A program made the position numbers and the translations under genes. The notes under the pieces are model-generated. The model was not told where the DNA came from and searched no databases. It saw only the letters and a list, made by a program, of their open reading frames with translations. A DNA stretch of 64,000 nucleotides from Plumapathes pennacea (taxonomy: Eukaryota > Cnidaria > Anthozoa > Antipatharia > Myriopathidae), in the NCBI GenBank assembly GCA_964036295.1, contig OZ038466.1, positions 25,189,997 to 25,253,996 on the forward strand, written 5' to 3'. Positions 20,544 through 32,863 of the stretch are shown in pieces (position 1 is the first letter of the stretch; each line of letters opens with the position of its first letter).

Positions 20544-23500
20544 ATGAATGGTCTGAACTCTGAAGTCGCGGAAAATGAAACGACTGCTTACGCCAAAGAA
20601 AAAAGCGACCATGCGAGAACCGAATTTGCTAAACGGCGCCGAATCCTTATCACGAATCTCCCAGACGCTGTGGACGAAGAGGTAAGGGTAGGTAGTATAC
20701 AGGGAGGGTCAAAGCGTGCTGTTCAAATACAGAGGTACACGTTTTTAATATAGCTGAGTGTTTCAGCCATCTTAAATTTTGTGGGAAATAAGGGGGTAGG
20801 GGTGGGGGTCCGTGGTGGTCTCAAGTTATCTCGGCTTTGATACTCAAACAACATCATTTTGATGTTGTTAATATTCGTACCACTTGTGTATTTTGAATTA
20901 TGATTTCTATGGTTGAACTTTTGTTTATAGGACCTACAGCAGAACTTTCTACATGGCTATGATGTAAATGAGTTGAAAGTTACCAGCAACACAGGTACAG
21001 GGCACCTTCCAGATCATTATGGATCAATATGATGATGTTTCGATATTCTGGTATATGATGATCATTTTACAAAAATGTTGCAACTGACAGTAACAGACTG
21101 AGGGTTACAACTTATACACCAAACACATACAGTCATCCCCCTTCTGTTAACCCTTTTGCTCCCAAGAGTGATCAACTTCGATTTTCTCCTTCAGTTTCTC
21201 ACCAGAAGTGTATCATATAGTGAGGAGAACTTGGCTTTTGATACCTTGCTCAGATGAAAGCTGATTAAACTAACAATTCTCACTGTATCACTCATACATT
21301 TTCCTCTTAAAAGGTTGGGAGAATCTGCATTTTGAACTTGGGAGTGAAAGGGTTAAGACGGACACCTGGTAGGAGCAGTCACTGCTGTTTCTTCAGACAT
21401 TTCCTCTAACTGGACAATTTGTCTAATGGGCACCTTTGTAAGGTCATGCTTGCAAGCTGTAATCAAAATTATGTCTCAATATAATATTTAATCCCAAACA
21501 TCTTTTTCCTCTAGCCACGGTACTTCTTGCAGATGCTAATCAAGCAAGGGAAGCAATAAGTGCTCTGAATAACAAAACTTTTCACAGCTGTGAAGTGGGA
21601 GTATCATTTGCACCTCCGGATGCTTTGTTGTTTGTTGGAAACCTACCATTTGAGTTCACGGAGGAAGAGTTTCGTCAACTTGTGAGTCCTTTTGGACCCA
21701 TCGAAAGGCTTTTTCTTGTTTATAGTGAAAAGACAGGTAAAAGTAAGGGCTATGGATTTGTGGAGTTCCTCCATCGAGATTATGCCACTCAAGGAAAGCA
21801 GTCCTTAATGTCATCAAAATATGTTGGAGGACGGATCTTGCGTATTGACTTTGCGGAGCCTAACCTCATATCTTATGATGACCTGCACTCAAAGACTCTG
21901 TTTGTAGACCGGCTGCCAAGAAACTTTAGGAGTAGTGCAAAACTAGAGGAACATTTTGGACAAAGCGGCACAGTCTTGTTTGCCCAGGTAAGAACAGTCT
22001 GGCCTCCACTGGCCACTAGTTTTTTTGTGGACCCATTTACAGTGTTGAAGCAGCTCTTATAGGCTAACACCTTGAGAAGCAGAAAAAGTGTTTGATAGTG
22101 GACCTATCCGCTAACGAGAATGTGTAAATACAGAGTTTGACTGAACTAGAGTTTAATCAGGGTTTATTAGAGGCATTCGAAAGTAGAGCTGTTTGCAGCC
22201 GTTTACAGTAATTATTACAAACAATACCAAAACATATTTGTTGTTTATCTGGAACAGGTAGCAGTAAATGTCCAGACTGGCATGTCCCGTGGCTTTGCAT
22301 TCGTAGACTTCATGACAGGAGAAGATGCAGAAAAAGCGCAAGGAGCATGCAATGGGAGTGAGCTGGAGGGATCACACATTCGTGTAGCATTTGGCACTCC
22401 AGGCCGCTCTGGAGCTGGAATTTTGGGCAACCACCAAAAAATTGGGGTGTGTTGCTGATTGTGGCAATTAATTAACAGTTTGTAGTGATCATCCATTCCA
22501 GGATTTTTATATATTATTTGGTTTAATTTGCCTTGATGGCAGAGCCTTGGAGTAAACTTTGACTTTCTTTGTTGAGCATGTGTGAACTGCTCTCCTAAAC
22601 ATTATGGATGAGTCAAACCAGTTCCATCCTTGGTGACAAAGCACCATTGAACTTTAAACATTAAAAGTGTCGACAATATTTTTGGTTAAATTTTACAAGA
22701 GTACAAATTGGGCCTTGCAATGATAATAATTTTACAGTACTGTCTGGTACAATCAGAAAGTAATATTTCAAGAAAAACTTCATGGAATTATTTCCTTTTT
22801 TGTTTTCAGGCTGGCCGGGGACCAGGACTTCCTCATCCATCAGGCAGTCTCTCTTCAATTCGTCCCCTCCTTGGTCCCCGACCACTAATGGGTGTGGAAC
22901 CCTTAGGACTACGACCTCGAGGGGGATTGTTAGGTCCCAGGCCTCAACCACCAATGTATCAACAAGCATTGTTGGTATGTACAGCACGTGCAATAGTATT
23001 TCAAAGAAAGCCTTGTCCTCTCAGCAGTACACTGTATACTATGGTGTATTTTTGTAAGCAAAACTGGTACAATGTACTATTTTTAGTACAACGATGCATA
23101 CAGTACATAGTTTGAAGATAAAGTTGTATATACTTGCCGTGTACATAATATCAAACTGTACTTTATTCAGGGACATGGACCAAGACCTGCGATGCGGCCA
23201 GGATTCTTGGGCCGACTGCGGGGTCCTAGCCAACCGTCTAGACCCTGGATGTTCCCCAGGGGGAGCCTCCTTGGTGCACCAAGAGGGAACCCCCAATCAC
23301 TCCTGGGCAGGCTTCCAGGTGAGTTGAAAAATTGAAACTTTCACAAATTTTCTTAACCGTTCAAGATGTAGGGAAGATTTATTGGTTAATTTTTCAATCA
23401 GTTTGAAGTGATCAAATTCAATGAACTATCTGGGCTATTCATGGCTGCAGCTTGTTCTTGGGTTGCCGAAGTATGTTTAAATTACCCCCTCCCCTTGGAA

Positions 23501-26500
23501 GGTGTGGTACAGAATGTTCACTAAAAGTTTCATTGTTTTTTCCCTCAGGCCCCAGAGGTTTGTTAGGAGCAAAGCCACAGGCAGCCAGATTACCACAACC
23601 TCTCATGTCTTTACCAGAGACTGTGTCACAGGTAAAGGACCCACTTTCCCTATATAAATTCTTAATTTGATTTGTAGCACTTTACATAAAAACACTCAAG
23701 GATAATGTTTGTGACAAAATATTAGAATTCACATCTTTCTTATATAGTCATGGCCGACACTTCGTCATGGCCACACTGTGTGCACACCCAAAATCCACCG
23801 GCACTGGTTTCTTTTGTATGAATTATTGAGTCTCAAATTGTTAAAAACAGTACTTGGCTTTCATGTCATTTTGTTGGTGTGCTGGCAGAAAACTCATCAA
23901 CAATACTGTACCGGTACGGTACTCTTGCAACTGCAGGAGAGACAACCCCACAATGCCCAAACAGGGCTTGGACTTTTACAGGACCCTCCACAAATGCCCC
24001 ATCAGACAGACACAGCACTGTTCAGTTCTCCATATAGCCAAGGAAATGAAAGTTATCCCTCAAATCAGTATGAAGCCCAGGCAAATGTTCAACAAAACTA
24101 TAGTCAGCCCAGTGTAGCACCTCAAGTGGTGGTGCAGCCTCAACTTCAGCTACAGCAGCAGCAGCAGCAACAGCAGCTGCAACAACAACAACAACAACAA
24201 CAACAACAGCAGCAGCAGCAGCAGGCACTACTACAACAGCCACTACTACAACAGCCACCTGCTGTTGCCGCGCAGCAGACAGCTCAGGTTTTAGCCAATC
24301 AGCAAGCACAGGTATGGTCCTGAAAATGATGAAATTTAAGGTTCCTTCCTTCCTTCCCTGAAAGAGATTACCGCTGCATGCATACATGCCAGTATCAAGC
24401 ATACACAGTCTCATGGCATTTCATTTCTTTGTGCATGCATGAATGCATGTACTTTATGTACTTTGCAGTAGCTAAAGTGGTGTCATGTGTGATTATCATG
24501 GCCTGTTAGTGTTTTGGGAGACATTTTATAACGTTGTTTGTCTCTGTGTTGTAGGGCATAACCCAACAGCAAGCCCCGGCTCTTGCTGCATCACTCAGTT
24601 ACCCTCCAACTGCTGCGCAGGCTCCCACAGTGGCAACTGTACCTGTCCAACCTGCCAATCACGTGATATCAGCTGTGACGCCAACCCAAGTCCTTCCTTC
24701 ACTAATGTCAGTGCCTGTAGCTTCGGCTGGCACCAATTATTTCACAACCGATCCCCAATACATGACTACAACTTTGGCACAGCAGGTACAGTGATGCATT
24801 GATCAATTTTGGCTGTTTACCTAGGCAACCCTGGTATTTGTCAGAACTTGTTAGCCTGATAGTGGGGAATTTGAGTGACAAATTTTATAGGAAAACAGTG
24901 ACATTAAGGCTGACAATATGCCAGACCATCCAGACCACCCTAAGTTTCTGAAGCACTATTGAGGAGTGTGGTTTCAAAAGTGTAGAGGGAGGGCTGGTAT
25001 AACTTCACTGCTCATCTGCATCTTGGCAGATTATTGGGTTGCCCTAAAAATATGGGGTGATCTGTAGTCTGACTTTGGTATGGTGAAAAGAGTAGAGTAG
25101 ACACTAGTCTACGTAATCAGTCTGTGCTAACATTCTTGTCTGTTCTTTCTAAGTCTCCTGTGGTGACTCAAGTGTTCAGTACCCAGACAGGCACTGCATA
25201 TCTGCAACCGCAACAAGACATTACACAGCAGCAGCAGCAGCAGCCACAGCCACAGCCGCAGCCGCTGATGTACGCACAACCAGGAATAGTACAATTGCAG
25301 GGCTACCCACAGGTAAAAGCAAAAGAGTATATAATTCTCTTCCGATCCACGTTCCTTGAATGCATATAGTAAATAATTTTGAAGAACCAAAAATGTTTCA
25401 GTGAATACATTAGACTTAGCTTATGTGCTGTTGTTGTTTTGAGTTGTTTTGTTTATTTGTTTGTTTAGTATATGACCCCAGCACAGCAGCAGACATTGAT
25501 TCCAGCTCAGCCACAGATGTTGGTCCAACCTGGCACAGCTGTGCAGTTCCAGTATCAGTGGCCACAGCCCACACAACCCACCGCTCAAGCTGCTGTTGCT
25601 GTGCCATCACAACCAACTCAGCCTTCTTTTGTGGCTCCAGGTGAGGACACGGGACCTCTGACATCTCTTAAGAAGGATTTCTGTGTAAATATTCATCACT
25701 TTAGTTTTAATAAAACCTCAAGACAAGAAGCCCAATACTAGGACTCGATTACACAACTATAAGTTAGTTCATTGCGTTTTTTATAACACATGTTGTTCAC
25801 AAGAAAACGGGCCTTGCACAGGAGGTGACAATTTTTCCTCGAGTTAGACCAAGTTGCCTTAGAAATAGCGACGAACGCTGACCAGCGGAAGTGACGTCAA
25901 CAACGTACTTTGATAAAGGTCTACTTCCACTGACATGCGCATTGCATTTGGTCTTTTTTTTTTTTTTTTTCAGCGGCTGCTACGGCTCAGTGGCAACAGG
26001 GTGTGGTCAGTGCTGGTAGCGTTGCCATGCAACCCACCGGACAGCAAGTGGCAGCGTATACAGCACAATATCAGCCGTATCAACAGCCCATAGTCGCGAT
26101 GAACCCGCAGGCTCAACCGGTGACTGCGGACACAGCGGCTCTTCAACAGCCACAGGTAAATCCCGTTCTCATTTCCAGACCCAACCGTGTGACGTCATGA
26201 GAGCGGTCTGGGCCCTAGTGCAGGATCAATTTCGATTTTCTTTCATCGAAAAGCGGAGGAAAAGTCGAGTCAAGAGAAGTCAAGTTAGAATGTAATGAGA
26301 GCTTTCATTTGAGTGGTCACAGTTTTAGTTTTCATTTGACAGTTCAGGAGCTGAAAGGATTTTTTTAACTTGGGTAATATTCGCCTTTATCATTGAAAGG
26401 ACGAAACAATATACTGTGCGTCGTTGCTCTTCAGGTTGCAAGTGAGCCCGCGAGCCAGCAGCCCTATATCCAGGCTCCCCCGGTCTCCGCTGCGTCTTTC

Positions 26501-26950
26501 AACACGGTGAGTGCAGACTTAAAAGTGGCTGATCGCCCGTTTGGTCCGTTCTAGTTCCCAAGCTCTTTTCCCTAGGGTAGGGAAAAGAGCCTGGGACTGA
26601 GGATGCGTTTGATCTTGGCATGTTTTTGTGAGGACGGCACCAAGTGCAGTTGTCAATCTATTTAGTCGGTTCATCAGTAATCTTACCGACCACATACCGA
26701 CCACGTTACCGACCACGAACCGACCTTAGCGTTGCTGTTGTTTCTGCTATGAGTGGCTTGGTTTGTGGCTTTTCAAGGAACATGTAGTCCGTACAGTCAG
26801 TGGTTTCATTGGTATATCTATTAACGTTTCTTTGTCTTTCAGGTGGTGGGGCAAAAAAGAGCCTCTGAAGCAAGCGCTGCTGCAGGGCAATACGTTCCTC
26901 AAGATCAGTCACGACAATACTACGATGCCAGCAAGCGGCCCAGATACTAA
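20544..26950 (+). CDS. RAVER1: RAVER-type protein (PTB-binding, three RRMs plus Gln-rich tail)
   Basis: Fourteen exons: 20544-20681, 20931-20994, 21515-21987, 22258-22446, 22810-22974, 23171-23318, 23549-23631, 23937-24311, 24555-24785, 25154-25312, 25469-25640, 25974-26155, 26435-26506, 26843-26950. They total 2559 nt (852 aa) with every junction in phase. RRM1 starts RRRILITNLPDAVDEE. RRM2 has LLFVGNLPF and SKGYGFVEFL. RRM3 has KTLFVDRLPRNF and SRGFAFVDF. The order and spacing fit RAVER1/2, splicing co-regulators that bind PTB. The middle is Gly/Pro/Leu rich (RPLLGPRPLMG), and the tail is Gln/Pro rich with a polyQ run. The end YDASKRPRY resembles the basic C-terminus of vertebrate RAVER1. 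Whether this is RAVER1 or RAVER2 cannot be told; one pre-duplication gene is likely. Confidence 0.88.
21147..21356. mobile_element. MITE, TTAACCCTTTYRCTCCCAAG family, copy in RAVER intron 2
   Basis: Terminal inverted repeats TTAACCCTTTTGCTCCCAAG and CTTGGGAGTGAAAGGGTTAA delimit about 210 bp of non-coding DNA. Relatives: 28196-28366, 58926-59100 and 62677-63166. Confidence 0.8.
24151..24227 (+). repeat. CAG/CAA repeat encoding polyglutamine
   Basis: A mixed CAG/CAA tract inside RAVER exon 8, broken once by CTG. A second short CAG run is in exon 10 near 25228-25245. Both are in frame. Confidence 0.9.
26680..26730. repeat. Third copy of the GTCGGTATGTGG minisatellite family
   Basis: CGACCACATACCGACCACG-type units in RAVER intron 13, in the same orientation as the C9orf72 copy. 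Confidence 0.75.
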
Positions 26951-27045
26951 ACAAGAGTTACGCTGTGCGAGATGCAGCACTCCGCAACACGGAAGCTTGA
27001 AACGCGAGGCGAGGCGAGACGAACTACAAGCGGTAGACAAGAGCG

Positions 27046-27462
27046 CGTCTTTGTTGTTGTGTCGGGCTGGACTTTTATCTTGTGTTAGTGCTTTTTTGCC
27101 ACTGTTGGTGTAATCTCTTTGTTGTTGTTGTTGTTTTGTCGGGCTGGACTTTTATGTTGTGTTAGTGTTCTTTTGCTACTGTTGGTGTGATTTCTTTGTT
27201 GTTGTTGTTGTTGTTGTGTCGAGCTGGACTTTGATCTTGAGTTGGTGTTCTTTTGCTACTGTTGGTGTGATCTCTTTGCTATTGTTGTTGTTGCTGTTGT
27301 TGTTGTGTTGGGCTAGGCCTTGAACTTGTGTTAGTGTTCTTTTGCCATTGTTGGTGTGATCTCTTTGTTATTGTTGTTGTTGTTGTTGTTGTTGTTGTTT
27401 CTGTTGTTGTTGTGTTGGGCTACGCCTTGATCTTGTGTTAGTGTTCTTTTGCCACTGTTGGT
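27046..27462. repeat. Five-copy tandem repeat, period about 80-107 bp
   Basis: Each unit pairs a (GTT)n stretch of varying length with a conserved segment around GGGCTGGACTTTTATCTTGT and TGTTGGTGTGATCTCTTTG. It begins about 95 bp after the RAVER stop codon and probably lies in its 3' UTR. Period differences come mostly from the GTT count. Confidence 0.88.
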
Positions 27463-28195
27463 GTGCTGGTGTGTTTGGTTTGTGTTTCTTTTCAAGCCTG
27501 TTTCTGTTTCATTGTCCTTGCTGTTTCCTTACTTTCTAACCCCTACCTTCTGGCCCGAACTCTATATTTACTGTAGAAACTTAAAACCCAAGAATAACTT
27601 ACCGGGTAGCAGACAATTAGTAGTTTATTAATTCTCTATTATCTTGTGATATCTTACAGTTCATTCAGCAACCCCTCTTCTCATCCTGCAGTGTATACAA
27701 CTAGTTGCATAGGCATTTGCACGTTACCCTGATCAACGACCTTATCTTGTGTCGATGTTCTAGTTTCGCAGCTCACAGAACACTCGTATCTCTAGGAGCT
27801 TCGGGTCGAAAATTGGCAAAGAAGGTAGTACTGGCTCATGCGACCTCAGTTTATTCCCAATGAGTTTTGTGCCTTCACCAACATAACATTTTTACTTATT
27901 GAAGAAATTGTTTCCAAACAAACTTGCCTAATGAATGTTTTTCAACGAACACCAATAGCGTTATTACTTATATCATGGTCTTTAGATCGACGTTGACCAT
28001 GAAATAACTTGCTTCTGTGTTGCACGTAAGAGTTATCTAATTTTAAGGTGCATGTTTTTTAAAACATAGTTGTTACGTTGGGTAGCATGTCTCGTGAATG
28101 TAGTTCTTTTTTATTATATTTAGTGGTACGGATAGGTTAGGTGTTATGTTATATTCAAAGGTATTTAGGATCGCCAATAATAGATTATTTCAACA

Positions 28196-28366
28196 TTAAC
28201 CCTTTCGCTCCTGAGCTCATAATACACAATCTCTCAACCATCCGAGAAAAAAAAAAAACGTTTGAAAGGCATAATGAGAAGTAATATTTTGATCAGCTTT
28301 TTCTTTGGCAAGTTGTCAAATCTCTGTTGAGAAAATTGAAATTGATCACTCAGGTGTGAAAGGGTA
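28196..28366. mobile_element. Degenerate MITE of the TTAACCCTTT family
   Basis: Left end TTAACCCTTTCGCTCCTGAG is mirrored by CTCAGGTGTGAAAGGGTAA on the right. More diverged than the copy at 21147. Confidence 0.65.
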
Positions 28367-28739
28367 AGTGTGAGCAATTCTTGTTAATCATAAGATCATG
28401 CGTTCATTTGGTGTTTTGATTGCGTTTATGTTGTGATATATGGATGCGCTGCTTGTTGCACCAGACACGTGACACTAGACACGTGACCTAGATTTCACGA
28501 CACAATGAACATCCAAGATGACGTTTTGTACTGAAATCTTTGACGTGTCTGACCTTATTTAGATGCGCCAATCAGGCTGATGAACGAGAGGTATAAATTC
28601 ACAGTGCAGCCTCGTTTTAAAACAGTAGTCATGCATTCACATATTTCCGTATTTCCTGATAATTACAGGTATATCTGATTTTTAGACCGTGTCATGAGAG
28701 AGTGACTTGACCGCCCCTCTGCTATAGAGTTTGTTATAC

Positions 28740-29075
28740 TTTCTTGAGTCGTCTTTCTTGATTTCATATTTTTTCTTTCTTTCGTTCTTTTTGTCCTCCT
28801 TGCTTCCTCCCTTCTTTCTGTATTTTCTTTCCATTCTTTAATTGTTCTATTGTCCTTCCTTTTTCTTCCTTTCTTTTCCTTTCTATTCTTTCGTTTCTCC
28901 TCTTCTCCCTTTTTTCTGTCTTTTTCTTTCCATTCTTTAGTTGCTCTATTGTCCTTCCTTTTTTTTCATTCTTTCGCTGCTCCTGTTTTCCTTCTTCCCT
29001 TCTTTCTGTACTTATCTTTCCATTATTTCGTTGCTCCTTTATTGTCCTTCCTTCCTTTGTCTGTTACTGTGATGT
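28740..29075. repeat. Pyrimidine-rich imperfect tandem repeat
   Basis: Repeated TTTCTTTCCATTCTTT..GTTGCTCTATTGTCC-like units, two to three imperfect copies. A Phe/Ser-rich ORF through it is compositional. Confidence 0.7.
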
Positions 29076-30114
29076 TACCCACTCCCCTCCCTATATATAT
29101 CGGCAATAGATTGTACCGATGGAAATGTGTAGCTTGTGACCTAACAGCAATGGCGTATTAACTAAGGAACTTTAAAAGATTCCCTATATTTGTTGGCACG
29201 CACCCCAAAGGTAGTATTCCATGTAATCAAGGTAAGAGTTTACAAACAGAAGGGTTACCCCCTTTGCTGCCGTGTCTAAACTAAACATGATGCAGCAAAA
29301 CGCAAGCAAACACGAACTTGAAACAACAACGTTGACGTTGCCGTTAGAACGTACTGTATAAAGAAAAAATTCTCTCAAACAGCGAACTTTTAGACATCTG
29401 TGAAACAGTGCACGACACTTAAATCAGTACTTGATGAAAATTGGCAGAACAGTAATCTAAAAGTGTTATGAAGGAGGAAAGAGTTCTGAGATTACACGCA
29501 CATCAACATTTGGGGTATCAGACGCATTCCTTTCTTGATTTATCTGATGTCCATTAATGTCTTGCACCGACACTCGTATTCTCGCACGATTAAACACAAA
29601 CATAACAACGCAACACAAACTACAAGCAAAACATGACCACATCATACGAAACGCAATACCATAGCACAGAAAACAACTCTATCATACCACAACTGACATG
29701 ACATTTACATAACCACCACATCCTATGACACGACACAATACCTTGCCACACACATCATAACACCCATACCGACAAAAAACCGTAACATAAAGGACTCCAG
29801 AAGTAAAGTCAAGTCACGAGTGAGATACCCCATATAAACGTTTTTCTACAGGGTAGAGTACTTTGCAATGTTTTCGTGGTATGATCCTGCGATCACCTTA
29901 TTTTCAGGTCAGCAGTCAATTAGAAGCGATATAATTTAGTTGGTCGCGAGCGGGTACGGTTAGGCGAAAACCTGACTAACTAGAGATTTTAACAACTCAA
30001 CACTTACATAATTATTTTATTGGGTGAATTTGTTCCTTCATCTTACTTTATTCATCTGTCTATATCTTACTCTTTTGAAATATTACGCCCGTTCTTTTCT
30101 TGCGGATTAGACGA

Positions 30115-30817
30115 GTTCTGACTGCGGCGCTAATTTTACCCGAACCAGACCAAAACCTATTGCCGATATTTTTTGCCCCGTTTATAGGTGAAAACATCCA
30201 CCATTTGAACAGTCGACTGAGGCGAATTGACTCGACCAAGAACAGAAATCCTCCAGCTCCTAAACTAGTGTTGGGTATGAAACTTAAAGATGTGGCCACT
30301 CTGATGACAGCTCCTGGTGAGTACATGATAACAGGGTTGAGCGGTGTTAATATATCTTCATTGCATAAACCAGGACCTTGTCCACATATGTCCGTTTTCG
30401 CTTGAAAACGATTTTTTTTTCTCCGTTTTCAAAAACTTCTCTGTCTACACGAGAGCGTTTTATATTCCATCCACACTAATCCGGTTTCGTTTATAAACGA
30501 CACAATCATTGTGACGTCAGCGTTTCGGGTATAAAAACGCCGTATTCCAAAATTTCTACTTTGAAGAGCGTTTTGGAAAAGTTCTGTTTTTGACGACCGT
30601 TTTTTCACTTTTTACGTGTGAACGGAAGGCCGAACCGCAATAAAAAATAATTACGTTTTCAATTGAAATTTAATGTAGAAACGGAGAAACAGTAAAATGA
30701 CTGGTTTATATTGTTCCTGCAGTGTTTGGATTTGGGTCCTCGACGGAAAACAGACTGAGAGACGGTGCTGACATGCGCGAATCATCATGCGGCCTCGAGT
30801 CCTCGTCACCATGGTGA
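30115..30817 (+). CDS. 3' end of an unrecognised plus-strand gene
   Basis: Two phase-compatible exons: about 30115-30316 and 30723-30817. The first encodes a hydrophobic then polar stretch (ALILPEPDQNLLPIFFAPFI, later LVLGMKLKDVATLMTAPG). The second ends ESSCGLESSSPW before TGA. An AATAAA signal follows at about 30877, so the gene probably ends here. A possible preceding exon is 29855-29909 (EYFAMFSWYDPAITLF), which would make the region membrane-like. The first acceptor is uncertain (CGAG or TTAG). No family is recognised and no start codon is identified. Confidence 0.35.
30378..30665. mobile_element. Probable MITE remnant
   Basis: Non-coding, with repeated GTTTTC/GAAAAC motifs around TCCGTTTTCGC and AAAACGCC. 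Similar text recurs around 33410-33545 (CGAAAACGGAAGATTAACG) and 34958-35090. Exact ends are not clear. It lies in the intron of the unknown gene at 30115-30817. Confidence 0.4.
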
Positions 30818-31675
30818 GCAGATTAAGAATGCTTGCGTTTTATGTCTTGTTTCTTGCTTTTTCTGTTTCGAGTTCATAATAAAAGTCGTTTAATTCAAAG
30901 TTCATCTGATGTGTGGTGTGTTGCCTGCCGTCGATCCAGAAATATTTAATTGGTGAAAGTGCAGCAGCCATAATCCTCGCAAAAGTTTGTTTATTGTCTC
31001 TTTCACTTAGAAACGTGAGTGGAAGGCAGCGTCTTTATCTGTGATCAATAATATTCTAGCTTTTGATGGAAGCGTTCAAAAGGGGGATTACGAGCGGAAA
31101 ACCTCGTCTATGAGGGAAAAAAGGGAAAGAAAGCATGGGAAGGATGATTGAGAGATAAGTGGTATCATTATAAATCACCACGTCGCTGTTACTTAAACTG
31201 TCAGCATGGATTATGATAAATGAGCTCTTTTTAATGACCACGAACAAAACACGATATGCCCACGGGGGAATGCGCTGGATAAAGGTCATTGTCTCGCAAT
31301 ACGATATCAATAAGCACAGGCGCCGAAAGCCTCATGCAAATGGTTGCCATCGAGTCGTGAAAACGGAACTTGGTTAATCGTACGTGCATGTTTGCACCCC
31401 TCGTTATCGGACTAGAATATTTTACGGTTGCGCGAACGTGCGTTAAAGTTTGTAGCGGGAATGTTTTGCTGAGTCAGCCGTCATGGCGTGATGTAACGAT
31501 AATCGGTGTGTTTACGGTTCAAACAAAGTGATACAGTTGGAGTGTTTGCATAACCCCCGGAAATGCAGAGACTCCAATTCCAGGCGACGGTGGCTTGTGG
31601 TTAAATTTTGTTCTACTCCAAACGGAAGTTCTGCTTTTACTGGATAAAAAGGCCACTGGCAGCACGGAACCCCAG

Positions 31676-32863
31676 ATGTCATTACATCAAGTGATAACGA
31701 CAGGCAGACTTCATCAAGCCAGGCTGTTGTTGGACATTGGAGCCAACGTGAATTCAGTAGACAGACAGTCAAGAACACCGTTTATGTTGACTGCTGTGGT
31801 TGAGCAAGAAAAGGTTGGTCTGAAAATGGCGAAAATGCTGCTAGACAAAGGAGCAAGCGTGGAACACATCGACTTTCAAGGACGAAGCGCTCTGTCCTAC
31901 GCATGTCTGTACGGGCGAGACAAAATAATCCGTCTACTCTTGGACGAAACAGACTATGATTTCATCATCAACTTGGCGGATAAGGAAGGAAACACGCCGT
32001 TAATGTACGCCGCTATGTCAGGGAGTACGTCAGCTCTACGGCTTGTCTTGGAGATCATTCTAAAGTACGGCATCAGCGTGGATCTTCGCAACAGGAAGGG
32101 GTTCTCGGCTTACCTTCTTGCTGCAAAAATGGGACACACTCAATGTGCGCACGTGTTGAAGACGGATGGAGGGGCCTCTGATGGAATTAGGGATATGGAG
32201 TTCTTTCTCTGCGACAAAGAATGGGTCAAAAAGGAGAGAAAAGAGCTTCAAAGACAGGGTTCAACAGCTGCGATATACCACAGCTCGTCAAACCAACGAC
32301 CAAAAACTTGTCCAAACTGGTTTAACCGCAGCAAAATCACTCAGGAATCGACTCGAAGAGAGATACGCCGAGGGGCTATGCGAAGCAATGCCAATCTCAA
32401 AATGATTTCCAGAACACCAGCTTTGTCACCAACAGTTGAGGGGGAACCGATGCGCGCGTTATCACGGTTAACGACGCGCAGCGAACCGGCGCGACCTCGC
32501 GAATTTCGACTGGAGCGCAACTGTTGGCTTGGAGATGTGGAGGAGACGAGCCGTGAGAACGAAAGCATGAGCGGTCGAAGCCTTATTCTCTCTGAATCAT
32601 CTCGTACAAGTTCTATTCCCGCCGCGGCAAGGACTCAAACGCCCGATCTGCACGCGATCTTCAGCCATTACGTTCGTCTCGACACAGTCCCCATGGTGAC
32701 ATGCGCAGACAAACCAAACGTTGAAGGGACAAGTAAGTTGAACAAAGACTGTGGACCAGCGCTGGAGAGCAGAGAGAGTGTAGGCCTGAAAACCAGAGAA
32801 CGCAGGCGTGGAAGAGTTTCTCTGACGGTCGGAAAGAAAAATGTACTTAAACTGCCAGCTTGA
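31676..32863 (+). CDS. Ankyrin-repeat protein, ANKRD34/ANKRD63-like
   Basis: A single open exon of 395 codons from the first good ATG (MSLHQVITTGRLHQARLLLD). Four to five ankyrin repeats cover about residues 1-180: LLLDIGANVN, MLLDKGASVEHIDFQGRSAL, LADKEGNTPLMYAAMSG and RNRKGFSAYLLAAKMGH. The rest is basic and serine/arginine rich, with no domain I recognise. Opening directly on repeats and following them with a long disordered tail resembles vertebrate ANKRD34 and ANKRD63. The frame stays open for 27 more codons upstream without an ATG and passes an acceptor-like CCCCAG, so a 5' exon is possible. Ankyrin repeats bind proteins; the partner is unknown. Confidence 0.72.
   Translation: MSLHQVITTGRLHQARLLLDIGANVNSVDRQSRTPFMLTAVVEQEKVGLKMAKMLLDKGASVEHIDFQGRSALSYACLYGRDKIIRLLLDETDYDFIINLADKEGNTPLMYAAMSGSTSALRLVLEIILKYGISVDLRNRKGFSAYLLAAKMGHTQCAHVLKTDGGASDGIRDMEFFLCDKEWVKKERKELQRQGSTAAIYHSSSNQRPKTCPNWFNRSKITQESTRREIRRGAMRSNANLKMISRTPALSPTVEGEPMRALSRLTTRSEPARPREFRLERNCWLGDVEETSRENESMSGRSLILSESSRTSSIPAAARTQTPDLHAIFSHYVRLDTVPMVTCADKPNVEGTSKLNKDCGPALESRESVGLKTRERRRGRVSLTVGKKNVLKLPA

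Larger units (their letters stand above)
26951..30114. other. RAVER 3' region and intergenic DNA
   Basis: Holds the tandem repeat at 27046-27462, a MITE at 28196-28366, two adjacent CACGTG E-boxes near 28466-28485 and a pyrimidine-rich repeat at 28740-29075. CA-rich low-complexity DNA lies around 29560-29800. One possible small exon (29855-29909) opens onto the unknown gene described below. Confidence 0.5.

Noticed and set aside
28850..29161. 103-codon Phe/Ser-rich ORF
   Set aside because: Pyrimidine-rich repeat; composition explains the frame.
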